A stretch of 36,971 bases of DNA from Nanobdellota archaeon (GTDB taxonomy: Archaea > Nanobdellota > Nanobdellia > Parvarchaeales > Parvarchaeaceae). This document shows positions 18,607 to 26,881 of the stretch, piece after piece; positions within the stretch are counted from its first letter, which is position 1, and each line of letters begins with the position of its first letter. The stretch covers positions 1 to 36,971 of the forward strand of contig JAJYWD010000007.1 in the NCBI GenBank assembly GCA_021791655.1, given 5' to 3'. A program made the position numbers and the translations under genes. The notes under the pieces are model-generated. The model worked only from the letters and a program-made list of their open reading frames with translations. It did not search any database and was not told where the DNA came from.

Positions 18607-18914
18607 TTAGGTTTTTCGCTCCGGCTTTGCGTCGTAGAATTCCTCCAAAGTATCGAACGGTACCAACTCTTTTATCTCTGCGAATTCCTTTTAATTTATA
18701 GGCCTGCAACTCTTGCATGGGCGGTAACATTCAGCTATGGCGTCCTCAAGGCAGTGAAAAATACCCTGTTCGCTGGGTTCATTTTGTATCCGTAAGTGCA
18801 CGCATCATAGACCCTGCCGAAGATGCTGGTAGTCTTGCAACCGGCATATGCGCCGCGCGGTACTTTCTATTATTTTCCCACCTTTCGGTATCTGTATAAT
18901 CTGGTAGTGCGCAT
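18607..18914 (-). pseudogene. degraded Ada-type metal-binding-domain-like protein
   Basis: Minus-strand conceptual product MRTTRLYRYRKVGK**KVPRGAYAGCKTTSIFGRVYDACTYGYKMNPANRVFF/HCLEDAIAECYRPCKSCRPIN*KEFAEIKELVPFDTLEEFYDAKPERKT*. Needs one inserted base at T5 (18757-18761) and has internal TAA TAG and TAA. CYRPCKSCRP resembles the Ada zinc-binding motif. Confidence 0.65.
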
Positions 18915-18971
18915 TATAAAGCTAGAAGGCTGCTATAATTTATAGGTTAGGCAAGTACTTCGGCGATGGTA

Positions 18972-20255
18972 CTACCGCCTAAATCCCTTGGATATTATAT
19001 TTTTCGCGTTTTTATAAAAGAACTCAAAATTCCCCCTTATAGCGGAGTTACCAGATTTTGATGCGTATTCAGCGACCGACGCTGCAACCACGGCGTGAAG
19101 GTTCTGGTAGCCCATTTTCGGCAGTATGAACTCCCTTTTAAGTCCTTTTCTTTCTGCGATCTTGGCAATTGCTTCTGCTGCGGCTATTATCATACCGTAG
19201 TCTATCTTTTTTGCGCGCGAGTCTAGTACGCCCCTGAATAATCCGGGGAATACGAGGCTGTTATTTATCTGATTAGGATAGTCAGATCTGCCCGTGGAGA
19301 CTATGTATGCACCGGCCTTTTTAGCTGCTGCGGGCCATATCTCTGGTGTGGGATTCGCATTGGCGAACACTATAGATTTTTTAGCCATTCGTTTTATCCA
19401 CGAAGGCATTATTGAGCCGCCCCTACTGAAGCCTACTATCGCATCTGCATCATCGAAAGATTCGTCTATCTCCATTACGCCAGTATGGTTTGATCTTTCA
19501 AGCACGTTATACTTCCATCGGTTTGATATTTTTATCTCTTCTATATCCAGTCTGTTTTTATTGAGCGGGCCTTTGCTGTCTCCCACTATTATATTCCCAA
19601 CATTGACACCGTACTTCTCTAGAAGATTAAACAAAGCAATGTTGGCAGCCCCAGCACCCACTAGCACTATCTTTGCGGTTTTTAGGTCTTTTTCGACTAG
19701 CTTGAACGCGTTTATCAGTCCGGCAAGTGTGACTCCGGCTGTACCCTGCTGGTCGTCGTGCCATACTGGTACGGAGATGCGCTCGCGCAGCCTCTCCAAA
19801 ACATCGAAGCAGAACGGGGAAGCTATATCCTCTAGGTGTATCCCTCCCGCGGTTATTGATATCGCATCTACGACGTCCGTGAACTCCCGCGGGTCCGTGC
19901 TCTTTATCGGTATAGGGATGGCATTTACGCCACCGTATAGTTTATACAGCAGCGACTTTCCCTCCATCACCGGCAGCGAAGCAAGTGGACCTTCGTTTCC
20001 TAGGCCGAGCACTCGGGTGCCGTTGGTTATTATGAATATAGTGTTCCACCGCCAGGTGAATTCATACGATGATTCTGGGTCTGCAACTATTCTCTCCGAT
20101 ACTGCCGCTATACCTGGTGTGTAAACCGCCGAAAGATCTGCCATAGATCTTACCTTCACTGTGGGTTTGATTGTTATCTTCCCGCCATATTTTGAAGATA
20201 GATACAGGGCTTTTTTGTCGTAATTCTTTTCTTTCCGCGCCATAAAGATTCTCAA
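18972..20255 (-). CDS. malic enzyme (malate dehydrogenase, decarboxylating)
   Basis: AVYTPGIAAVSERI, GLGNEGPLASLPVMEGKSLL, VWHDDQQGTAGVTLAGLINA, VLVGAGAANIA, FANANPTPEIWP, NNSLVFPGLFRG. Confidence 0.94.
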   Translation of the reverse strand: MRIFMARKEKNYDKKALYLSSKYGGKITIKPTVKVRSMADLSAVYTPGIAAVSERIVADPESSYEFTWRWNTIFIITNGTRVLGLGNEGPLASLPVMEGKSLLYKLYGGVNAIPIPIKSTDPREFTDVVDAISITAGGIHLEDIASPFCFDVLERLRERISVPVWHDDQQGTAGVTLAGLINAFKLVEKDLKTAKIVLVGAGAANIALFNLLEKYGVNVGNIIVGDSKGPLNKNRLDIEEIKISNRWKYNVLERSNHTGVMEIDESFDDADAIVGFSRGGSIMPSWIKRMAKKSIVFANANPTPEIWPAAAKKAGAYIVSTGRSDYPNQINNSLVFPGLFRGVLDSRAKKIDYGMIIAAAEAIAKIAERKGLKREFILPKMGYQNLHAVVAASVAEYASKSGNSAIRGNFEFFYKNAKNIISKGFRR

Positions 20256-20344
20256 AACACAGTATAAATTACGTTTTCTAACGGTTTATACGTAACTGTA
20301 TCTAATTTCTGGTGGTCGACAGCGGGCTTTGATTCCCTCTTATT

Positions 20345-21367
20345 TTATATCATCTTTGCTATAGCGATACCTACTTCAGAACACTTAGAGTGACCGCCAA
20401 GATCGTACGTGAGCGTTTTGCCCTCTTTGAGTATGCTCTCTACCGCATTGTATACCGCTTGTGCTGCGTCTTTGTATCCCATCCAATCCAGCATCATCTT
20501 GAAGGACAATATTGTGCCTATGGGATTTACTTTGTCCTGACCAGCATATTTTGGAGCCGAACCGTGTATAGGCTCGAACATAGCATATTTATCCCCTATG
20601 TTTGCCGACGGGCCCACGCCAACCCCTCCGACCACCATGGCTGCTTCGTCCGATATTATGTCCCCGAAAAGATTTTCAGTGACTATAACATCGTAGTCCT
20701 GTGGATTCTTTATCAGCCACTGTGTCATTGCATCCACATGGGCGTCGTCCACCCTTACTTCGGGATACTCTTTCGCTATCTCAGCGACCACCTCCTTAAA
20801 CAAGCCATCCGACGCTTTTAGTATGTTTGCTTTGTGGACATGTGTAAGATGTTTTTTCCTGCCCTTCGAAAGCTCAAATGCGAATCTCGAAATGTGTTCG
20901 CACGCCGTCCTCGTTATCACACGCATGCCTATGGCCGTGTCTGCATTCACCCGGAAGTCAAGGCCAGAATACATCCCCTCTGTGTTTTCCCTTACTATCA
21001 CCAAGTCTATTCCAGGTTTTATGCTCGGTACATTTGGAAGGGTCTTTGACGGCCTTACGTCCGCGTATAAGTCGAACATCTTCCTTATCTTTACTGCGGC
21101 GCTCTGTTCGGACCCCGACCCTTCTGGGGTCGTCATCGGGCCTTTAAGAATGCAATCGGAGCTCTTTAAGAGTTCCACTGTCTTTTCCGGGAGGTTTGTA
21201 CCTTCCTTCTCTATACAGTTAAAGCCCGCTTCGCCATGGGTAAGCTCTATGTTAAGTGAGAATTTCTTTTTGACGGCTTCTATAACTGGCAGAGTAGCCT
21301 TCATGATATCGGGACCTGTACCGTCCCCATTAAGCACGGCGACCTTCCAGGTCTTATTTGTCTTCAT
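20345..21367 (-). CDS. icd: isocitrate dehydrogenase (probably NADP-dependent)
   Basis: NGDGTGPDIM, LYADVRPSKTLP, VIVRENTEGMYSGLDF, TENLFGDIISDEAA, EPIHGSAPKYAGQDKVNPIGTILS, KTLTYDLGGHSKCSEVG. Confidence 0.88.
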   Translation of the reverse strand: MKTNKTWKVAVLNGDGTGPDIMKATLPVIEAVKKKFSLNIELTHGEAGFNCIEKEGTNLPEKTVELLKSSDCILKGPMTTPEGSGSEQSAAVKIRKMFDLYADVRPSKTLPNVPSIKPGIDLVIVRENTEGMYSGLDFRVNADTAIGMRVITRTACEHISRFAFELSKGRKKHLTHVHKANILKASDGLFKEVVAEIAKEYPEVRVDDAHVDAMTQWLIKNPQDYDVIVTENLFGDIISDEAAMVVGGVGVGPSANIGDKYAMFEPIHGSAPKYAGQDKVNPIGTILSFKMMLDWMGYKDAAQAVYNAVESILKEGKTLTYDLGGHSKCSEVGIAIAKMI

Positions 21368-21446
21368 ATAATTGATACTGCATGAAAATATTAATACTTA
21401 CAACTACACCGCTTCTGTGTCTGAAGAATTTTTGCACACGCGTTTT

Positions 21447-21725
21447 CTACTGCGCTTTAATTTCTTTGAGTGCGACTTCTATGTTTTCCAGATTGTCCGC
21501 TTTAATCGCGTCTATAAGCCTTAATTTTTCAGCCTTTCTTATCTTTATCTTATTACCGCCCCTGAGCACCTTAACCGTCTCCTTGTTTATTTCTAAAGCG
21601 GGCTTCCCTTCCTCCTTGGGAAAAGAGTCTTCTTTAAGTTCTTTTTTTGAGTAAAGTACTTCGTATTCCCCTATCTTAATCTGTCTTTTAACCTGTCCCT
21701 TCAAAAATTTATACCAGTTTTCCAT
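21447..21725 (-). CDS. hypothetical basic/charged protein, 92 aa
   Basis: Intact ORF in an otherwise unexplained gap; Lys/Glu-rich; no motif recognised. Confidence 0.5.
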   Translation of the reverse strand: MENWYKFLKGQVKRQIKIGEYEVLYSKKELKEDSFPKEEGKPALEINKETVKVLRGGNKIKIRKAEKLRLIDAIKADNLENIEVALKEIKAQ

Positions 21726-21797
21726 ACAGTATCTTGTACAACATCATTTTTAACACTTTCTTTTCATGCTTTAATACGGTCCTCTCTTAATCTAGTT

Positions 21798-22316
21798 ATG
21801 GCTGTGTTGACAAGGGGCGAGATAATCATACTCTTAAAGAAAGGCAGACTAAAGATAAGCCCTTTCAGCTACAAACAGATAGGCGCCGGATCGATAGACT
21901 TGCACCTAGGCAGTACATTTAGGGTGTTCAAAAAGACGCACGGGATATTTTATGTCAACGATAACGCGGACTACAAAAAAATAACGCAGTTAGTGAAAGT
22001 TAGGAACGGTGATAGTTTCATAATACTGCCGGGAGAACTCGCGCACGGCATAACGGAGGAAAAGATAACTCTCCCTGTCGGTATATCCGCAAGGATAGAC
22101 GGCCGTTCTAGATTCGCGCGCATAGGCCTTTTGACGCATCTGAGTAGCAGCTTTGTGCAGCCTGGCACCGCAGGAAAGATAGTTTTGGAGATAGCAAACC
22201 TGTCGCCGATACCCCTGGCCATAAAACCTGGCACAAAAATCTGTCAGCTAATTCTTGAAGAGACAAAAGGAAACGCCAAATACAAGGGTAAATTCTACAG
22301 TCAGACGAAACCGTAG
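21798..22316 (+). CDS. dcd: dCTP deaminase / dUTPase superfamily
   Basis: SYKQIGAGSIDLHLGSTFRVFK, GRSRFARIGLLTHLSSSFVQPGTAGKIVLEIANLSPIPLAIKPGTKICQLILEE. Confidence 0.88.
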   Translation: MAVLTRGEIIILLKKGRLKISPFSYKQIGAGSIDLHLGSTFRVFKKTHGIFYVNDNADYKKITQLVKVRNGDSFIILPGELAHGITEEKITLPVGISARIDGRSRFARIGLLTHLSSSFVQPGTAGKIVLEIANLSPIPLAIKPGTKICQLILEETKGNAKYKGKFYSQTKP

Positions 22317-22361
22317 TGATACCCAACCTGTTTAAAAAGTAACCTATACTATGTAATTATT

Positions 22362-22799
22362 ATGCGGAGCAAAAGATACGAAGATAACGCACTGCCCGAT
22401 AGAGAATTCATGAGGCACTATGGCGCATACGGGATGCGCAGACATTACTTTTGGTCCGGTGTGGTGTCCTTTTTCTTCGTTATGATAATAATCTCGATAG
22501 TCAATAGTTTCTTAGGCAGCTCGTACCCGGTACTTAATTGGGTGGCAAACGTTGGCTGGTCGCTGTTCGGCGTATTTCTGATAATTGGAATACTGCCTTA
22601 CTTATTTTTGTGGCCCTGGCGCACTTATAGATATTCCGCTTATGCGTATCCGCCCTTCTTTTTCTTGGGCTCACGTCAGTATGGATACGACGAGGATATC
22701 GCTATTCAGATTGCTAAAGAGCGCCTTGCGCGGGGAGAAATAACCGTAAGGGGGTACAGAGTTATAATCGCCGAAATAAAGAGGAACGCCAGAAAATGA
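22362..22799 (+). CDS. two-TM membrane protein with C-terminal SHOCT-like motif
   Basis: Two hydrophobic segments, then DIAIQIAKERLARGEITVRGYRVIIAEIKR, which resembles SHOCT. TATA-like TTTAAAAAG about 28 nt upstream. Confidence 0.7.
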   Translation: MRSKRYEDNALPDREFMRHYGAYGMRRHYFWSGVVSFFFVMIIISIVNSFLGSSYPVLNWVANVGWSLFGVFLIIGILPYLFLWPWRTYRYSAYAYPPFFFLGSRQYGYDEDIAIQIAKERLARGEITVRGYRVIIAEIKRNARK

Positions 22800-22821
22800 G
22801 CGCAACCCGTATTGCCAGCGC

Positions 22822-23844
22822 ATGAAACTGCTTTTTATAGGGAGATTCCAGCCGTTCCATAAAGGCCACCTTAAACTTATACGTACAATTTTGGGTAAAG
22901 ATGATAAACTCGTGATAGGGATAGGCAGTTCACAGTACTCTTTCACGGAAGACAATCCGTTCACCTCAAGCGAAAGGCGGGAGATGATAGCCTCTTCTCT
23001 TACGGCAACCGATATAAAAAACTTCAATATAGTTGACATACTGGATTTGCATTCTAACGCTAGGTGGAGTTCCCTGATTGGTAAGTTGATACCGGATTTC
23101 GACGCCGCATATACAAATAACCCGCTTGTGAAGTCGCTTCTGTCGGATAGGGGGCACACAGTACGCACGGTCGGGCTATTCGGTCGAAAAGAACTGTCTG
23201 GGACATCTATACGAAGAAAAATGAGGGAAGCCGGGGCTTGGACCAATCTAGTAACTAAGGAAACGTGCAGAGTTATAAACAAATTGGACGGTGTAAACAG
23301 GATAAAAAGTATACACGCTCAAAAAAGCCAGAGGATTTTCACCATCGGACATTCTACTAGGCCCATAAACGAGTTCATAGCATTACTAAAGGAGTACTAT
23401 ATAGACAGATTGGTTGATGTTCGTTCGATACCGCGATCGCTGCATAACCCTCAGTTTGAACAATCGGCGCTTACAAATTCGCTTTCGGGTGCTGGTATAA
23501 GGTACGTGCACATAAAAGGATTAGGTGGTCTTAGACCTTCCCAAAAAGATTCCATAAATCTCGGGTGGAGAAATTCCTCGTTTAGAGGTTTTGCTGATTA
23601 CATGAAAGAGGCGGGATTTTATCATGGGATGTCGAGATTGCTGTTCCTCTCAAAAAAGACGCGCGTTGCTATAATGTGCGGGGAGGCAGTGCCGTGGCGT
23701 TGTCACCGCTCTCTTATATCTGATGCTCTGATAATAAGAAGAATACCGGTGACACACATCCTGGACCACAATCAAACCAGAGAGCATTCTCTAACCAGCT
23801 TTGCAGTTGTTAAAGGCAATCGCATAACATATCCGACGAGTTAA
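22822..23844 (+). CDS. fusion: archaeal NMN adenylyltransferase (NadM-like) + DUF488 domain
   Basis: N-terminus MKLLFIGRFQPFHKGHLKLI..GIGSSQYSFTEDNPFTSSERREMI..SGTSIRRKM (NadM). C-terminus RIFTIGHSTRPINEFIALL..LVDVRSIPRS..NPQF..LGGLR..FRGFADYM..MCGEAVPWRCHRSLISDAL (DUF488). Confidence 0.9.
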   Translation: MKLLFIGRFQPFHKGHLKLIRTILGKDDKLVIGIGSSQYSFTEDNPFTSSERREMIASSLTATDIKNFNIVDILDLHSNARWSSLIGKLIPDFDAAYTNNPLVKSLLSDRGHTVRTVGLFGRKELSGTSIRRKMREAGAWTNLVTKETCRVINKLDGVNRIKSIHAQKSQRIFTIGHSTRPINEFIALLKEYYIDRLVDVRSIPRSLHNPQFEQSALTNSLSGAGIRYVHIKGLGGLRPSQKDSINLGWRNSSFRGFADYMKEAGFYHGMSRLLFLSKKTRVAIMCGEAVPWRCHRSLISDALIIRRIPVTHILDHNQTREHSLTSFAVVKGNRITYPTS

Positions 23845-23893
23845 GTTCCGGTTAAGCGTATAAGTTTTTATACTAAAGAGGTCTAGTGTTAAA

Positions 23894-24367
23894 ATGAGTA
23901 TAAATGTCGGGGATAGGGCACCGGATTTCGACTTGATAGACAGTGATTTGAAACCTAGAAAGCTTTCTGAATTTAGGGGCCAAAAGGTTGTGTTGCTTTT
24001 CTTTCCTGGGGCGTTCACAGACGTGTGCACTAAAGAATTGTGCACTGTCAGGGATTCTATGATGGACTTTAACAACGTTGGTGCACAGGTGTTGGCAGTC
24101 AGCGTGGACCAGCCTTTTTCTCAGGCAAGATTCAAGACGGAGAACAACTTCGTTTTTACTCTGCTCAGCGATTTCGATAGAAAAGTGGGTAGTAAATACG
24201 GTGCACAACACAGCGATTTCTTGGGTGTTATAGGTATGACGGTAGAAAAACGAGCGGCATTTGTGATCGATAAAGACGGTGTAGTGAGATACGCTTGGGT
24301 GAGCGAAGATCCGAAAGTAGAACCAAATTACAGTGAGATAAAAAATATAGTAACGGGATTATCATGA
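23894..24367 (+). CDS. peroxiredoxin (AhpC/TSA-like, AhpE/Prx5-type)
   Basis: GDRAPDFDLIDSD, VVLLFFPGAFTDVCTKELCTVRD (peroxidatic Cys), VDQPFSQARF, LLSDFDRKV. Confidence 0.92.
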   Translation: MSINVGDRAPDFDLIDSDLKPRKLSEFRGQKVVLLFFPGAFTDVCTKELCTVRDSMMDFNNVGAQVLAVSVDQPFSQARFKTENNFVFTLLSDFDRKVGSKYGAQHSDFLGVIGMTVEKRAAFVIDKDGVVRYAWVSEDPKVEPNYSEIKNIVTGLS

Positions 24368-25455
24368 AAATAAGAGTCAAAGAAGTCAACGCTGCCGTAA
24401 TTGCATCAGTAATTTTTCTTATAGGGCTTTCGATATCGCTTGGATTTTTTAGCGGTCCTTCATACGGACAGGGATACGGTGCTTCCTCCGTAACCATTGC
24501 TCCGAGCAGTGTTAACGTTTCGCAAGGCTCAACTGAGTCAATTTCCTTTACTGTGAAGTTGGCAAGCGGCGGAACTTGGGGCACACAATTTGAATCGGCA
24601 AACTCTTCGCTGCCGAGTGGATTGTCTATAACCGGGCTTCCCAGTGGCGTACAAGACCCACCATTCTCCGGTTCTTTCTCGGTTTCGGTCGCAAATGGAA
24701 TATTACCCGGTATTTACGAATTATTTTTTAAGGCGACTGGCGACGATCCGTCTTCTAGTGACGCAGTATTGACACTGAACGTGGCAGCTGCACGGGTACA
24801 AAATTCCTCTAAGACAGTGTCAAACGTAACAAGTTCGAATACAACGTCCAATAATGTATCGAAGACTAACACGACCATGCTTCCAAGTCTCCCGCTTCCG
24901 CCACCACCATTCGGTTTCGGTACGCCTTTCCCGTTCGGATCTACTTCGGTTTACGGTTTCGTGGGCTTGACTATACTCGCTCTCAGTTTCATCTTTGCAT
25001 TCTTGTCGATTAAGACTAAACGTATACAATCGTGGATAAAGCCAAGAATAAACTATTTTGTGGGACTTGCTGTGATAGCCGGTGCCTATCTACTTGCGTT
25101 TGACAAAAATCTACTCAATTTGGGTTTCTTACACTGGGAGATACTGTTAGCTTATACACTATTTAATTCTTTGCTACTGTTGATTATCTGGCTTAAGGAA
25201 GACTACTACCACAAGCTGCCGTTCTTTGTAATACCCACACTATTCGTTTTTGCTATGTTAATAGACCTTGTCGCGAATCTGCCGTTTACAGCTCTCTACA
25301 GCGGAAGCGTTAATGTTAGCTGGCCGTACTTGTTTGGATTTGGTCTTGGACCAAGCTCATCCTTCGGAAATTCCGTGGGGTTTTCACTCGTGCTTTTCTC
25401 CTCTATTCTCATAGCACTTAGGTCAGCGGCTGACTTTTTCCGCTACAAAAAGTAG
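24364..25455 (+). CDS. membrane protein: signal/TM segment, Ig-like extracellular domain, sequon-rich and proline-rich linker, C-terminal polytopic domain
   Basis: N-terminal hydrophobic helix; SVTIAPSSVNVSQGSTESISFTVKLASG; NTTSNNVSKTNTT linker, LPLPPPPFGFGTPFPFG; several hydrophobic segments after it. Confidence 0.7.
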   Translation: MKIRVKEVNAAVIASVIFLIGLSISLGFFSGPSYGQGYGASSVTIAPSSVNVSQGSTESISFTVKLASGGTWGTQFESANSSLPSGLSITGLPSGVQDPPFSGSFSVSVANGILPGIYELFFKATGDDPSSSDAVLTLNVAAARVQNSSKTVSNVTSSNTTSNNVSKTNTTMLPSLPLPPPPFGFGTPFPFGSTSVYGFVGLTILALSFIFAFLSIKTKRIQSWIKPRINYFVGLAVIAGAYLLAFDKNLLNLGFLHWEILLAYTLFNSLLLLIIWLKEDYYHKLPFFVIPTLFVFAMLIDLVANLPFTALYSGSVNVSWPYLFGFGLGPSSSFGNSVGFSLVLFSSILIALRSAADFFRYKK

Positions 25456-25553
25456 AAAATCGGCGGCCCACCAATAAAATCCCGCCAATGCACTGTTTTT
25501 ATACTTGAGGCGCTTGATTCAAAACTGTAAGGGTTTATGTGCTGGGTATCTCG

Positions 25554-26105
25554 ATGATAACGAACAATTATGACGCGGCATTGGTTGTTGATAAAATCAT
25601 AAAAGCCAGGGTGAGGGACATTAAAGATTTCCCGGTAAGTGGCGTGCTTTTCAGGGATATAACCCCTCTGCTCTCCGACGGTCCAGCATTCAAACGGTGC
25701 ATTGACGAACTGTACAAAATAGTCAATGGCATGGAAATAGGCGCCATAGCAGGTATAGAATCACGGGGGTTCATAATAGGCGCACCGCTAGCCTACGAAA
25801 TGGGCGTAGGTTTTATACCAATAAGAAAGTCTGGTAAGCTTCCGTATAAGAAAATAAATAAGGACTATGAACTGGAATACGGTAAGACCTCCTTGGAGAT
25901 GCACATGGACGCGGTTGAAGACGGTAAGAGTGTGTTGATAGTCGATGATATTCTAGCAACCGGCGGCTCTGCTTCGGCTGCAGCGTCGCTGATAAGAGCC
26001 GCCGGAGGAAGAGTAGCCGGTTTCGCATTTTTAATAGAGCTCTCTGAGTTAAAAGGAAGAGAAAAGCTTAAGGGAGCGCCAGTAATAGTTCTGACTACTT
26101 ACTAA
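25554..26105 (+). CDS. apt: adenine phosphoribosyltransferase (start probably ATG at 25554)
   Basis: DFPVSGVLFRDITPLL, GIESRGFIIGAPLAYEMGVGFIPIRKSGKLP, VLIVDDILATGGSASAAASLIRAAGG. Confidence 0.94.
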   Translation: MITNNYDAALVVDKIIKARVRDIKDFPVSGVLFRDITPLLSDGPAFKRCIDELYKIVNGMEIGAIAGIESRGFIIGAPLAYEMGVGFIPIRKSGKLPYKKINKDYELEYGKTSLEMHMDAVEDGKSVLIVDDILATGGSASAAASLIRAAGGRVAGFAFLIELSELKGREKLKGAPVIVLTTY

Positions 26106-26151
26106 CCTGACTGATTCAAATTATTAAATACTTGAATGTTTTAATTCTAGT

Positions 26152-26874
26152 ATGGAAGATTCTTCAGTAATGGATTCTGGTATTACTTCTCGCAAGCGTA
26201 TAAGTTTCGGTGCCGAAGGCTTGGATAGGGCTCTTAACGGGGGCATACCAAAGGGAGATGTTATTCTAGTATCAGGTCCTACCGGTTCGGGAAAAACCAT
26301 ATTGTCTATGCAGTTTCTAGTAGAAGGTGCCAAGAAGGGAGAAAAAGGTCTATTCTTTGCGATGGAGCAAAAAAGCAGCGAGGTCATAGAGCAATTCTCC
26401 GCGTTCGACAAAAATTTTATAAACCTAGTAAATTCCGGCGCTATAAAATTAGTTGATGTACAAGCTTCTGATTTTGATTCGTTCATGGGTATAATAAGTT
26501 CGGAGATGGAATCCATAGGCGCAGAGCGGGTCGTTATAGACTCCATAACTTACTTTCAGATGTTTTTCGGAACGTCTGCGGATATAAGAAAAGCAATAAT
26601 AGAGACGCAATTCCTGATAAAGCAGAGAAAAGCAACAGGGTTGCTCGTTTCTGAGGTCCAGTACGGTAAGAACTATCTTTCGTATTTCGGCGTTGAAGAA
26701 TTCATAACGGACGGCATAGTCTCGCTTAAAGCTATAAAGCGATTGGGGGGCATAGTGCGCGGGCTGAGAGTAATAAAGATGAGAAATTCCAGTCACATGA
26801 CCAAGCTTTGCCCGATGGAGATAACTGAGAGTGGTATAGTCGTGTATCCAGAGAATCCAATGCCACTGCCGTAA
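26152..26874 (+). CDS. KaiC/RAD55-like RecA-superfamily ATPase, single domain
   Basis: RISFGAEGLDRALNGGIPKGDVILVSGPTGSGKTILSMQFLVEGAKKGEKGLFF (Walker A); RVVIDSITYF (Walker B). Confidence 0.88.
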   Translation: MEDSSVMDSGITSRKRISFGAEGLDRALNGGIPKGDVILVSGPTGSGKTILSMQFLVEGAKKGEKGLFFAMEQKSSEVIEQFSAFDKNFINLVNSGAIKLVDVQASDFDSFMGIISSEMESIGAERVVIDSITYFQMFFGTSADIRKAIIETQFLIKQRKATGLLVSEVQYGKNYLSYFGVEEFITDGIVSLKAIKRLGGIVRGLRVIKMRNSSHMTKLCPMEITESGIVVYPENPMPLP

Positions 26875-26881
26875 TCACCGA

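Noticed and set aside
18717-18899. 60-aa plus-strand ORF
   Set aside because: Opposite strand carries the coherent Ada-like pseudogene; this ORF shows no protein-like pattern.
19294-20124. 276-aa plus-strand ORF
   Set aside because: Fully antisense to the clearly coding malic enzyme; low-complexity Ser/Pro/Ile composition typical of shadow ORFs.
20256-20344. Nested inverted repeats GTATAAA/TTTATAC and TTACGT/ACGTAA upstream of malic enzyme
   Set aside because: Short, AT-rich and overlapping likely promoter DNA; insufficient evidence for an operator.
20823-21371. 182-aa plus-strand ORF and overlapping 20834/20878 ORFs
   Set aside because: Antisense to icd, no recognisable motif.
22671-23282. 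203-aa minus-strand ORF
   Set aside because: Antisense to the NadM part of the fusion gene, no motif.
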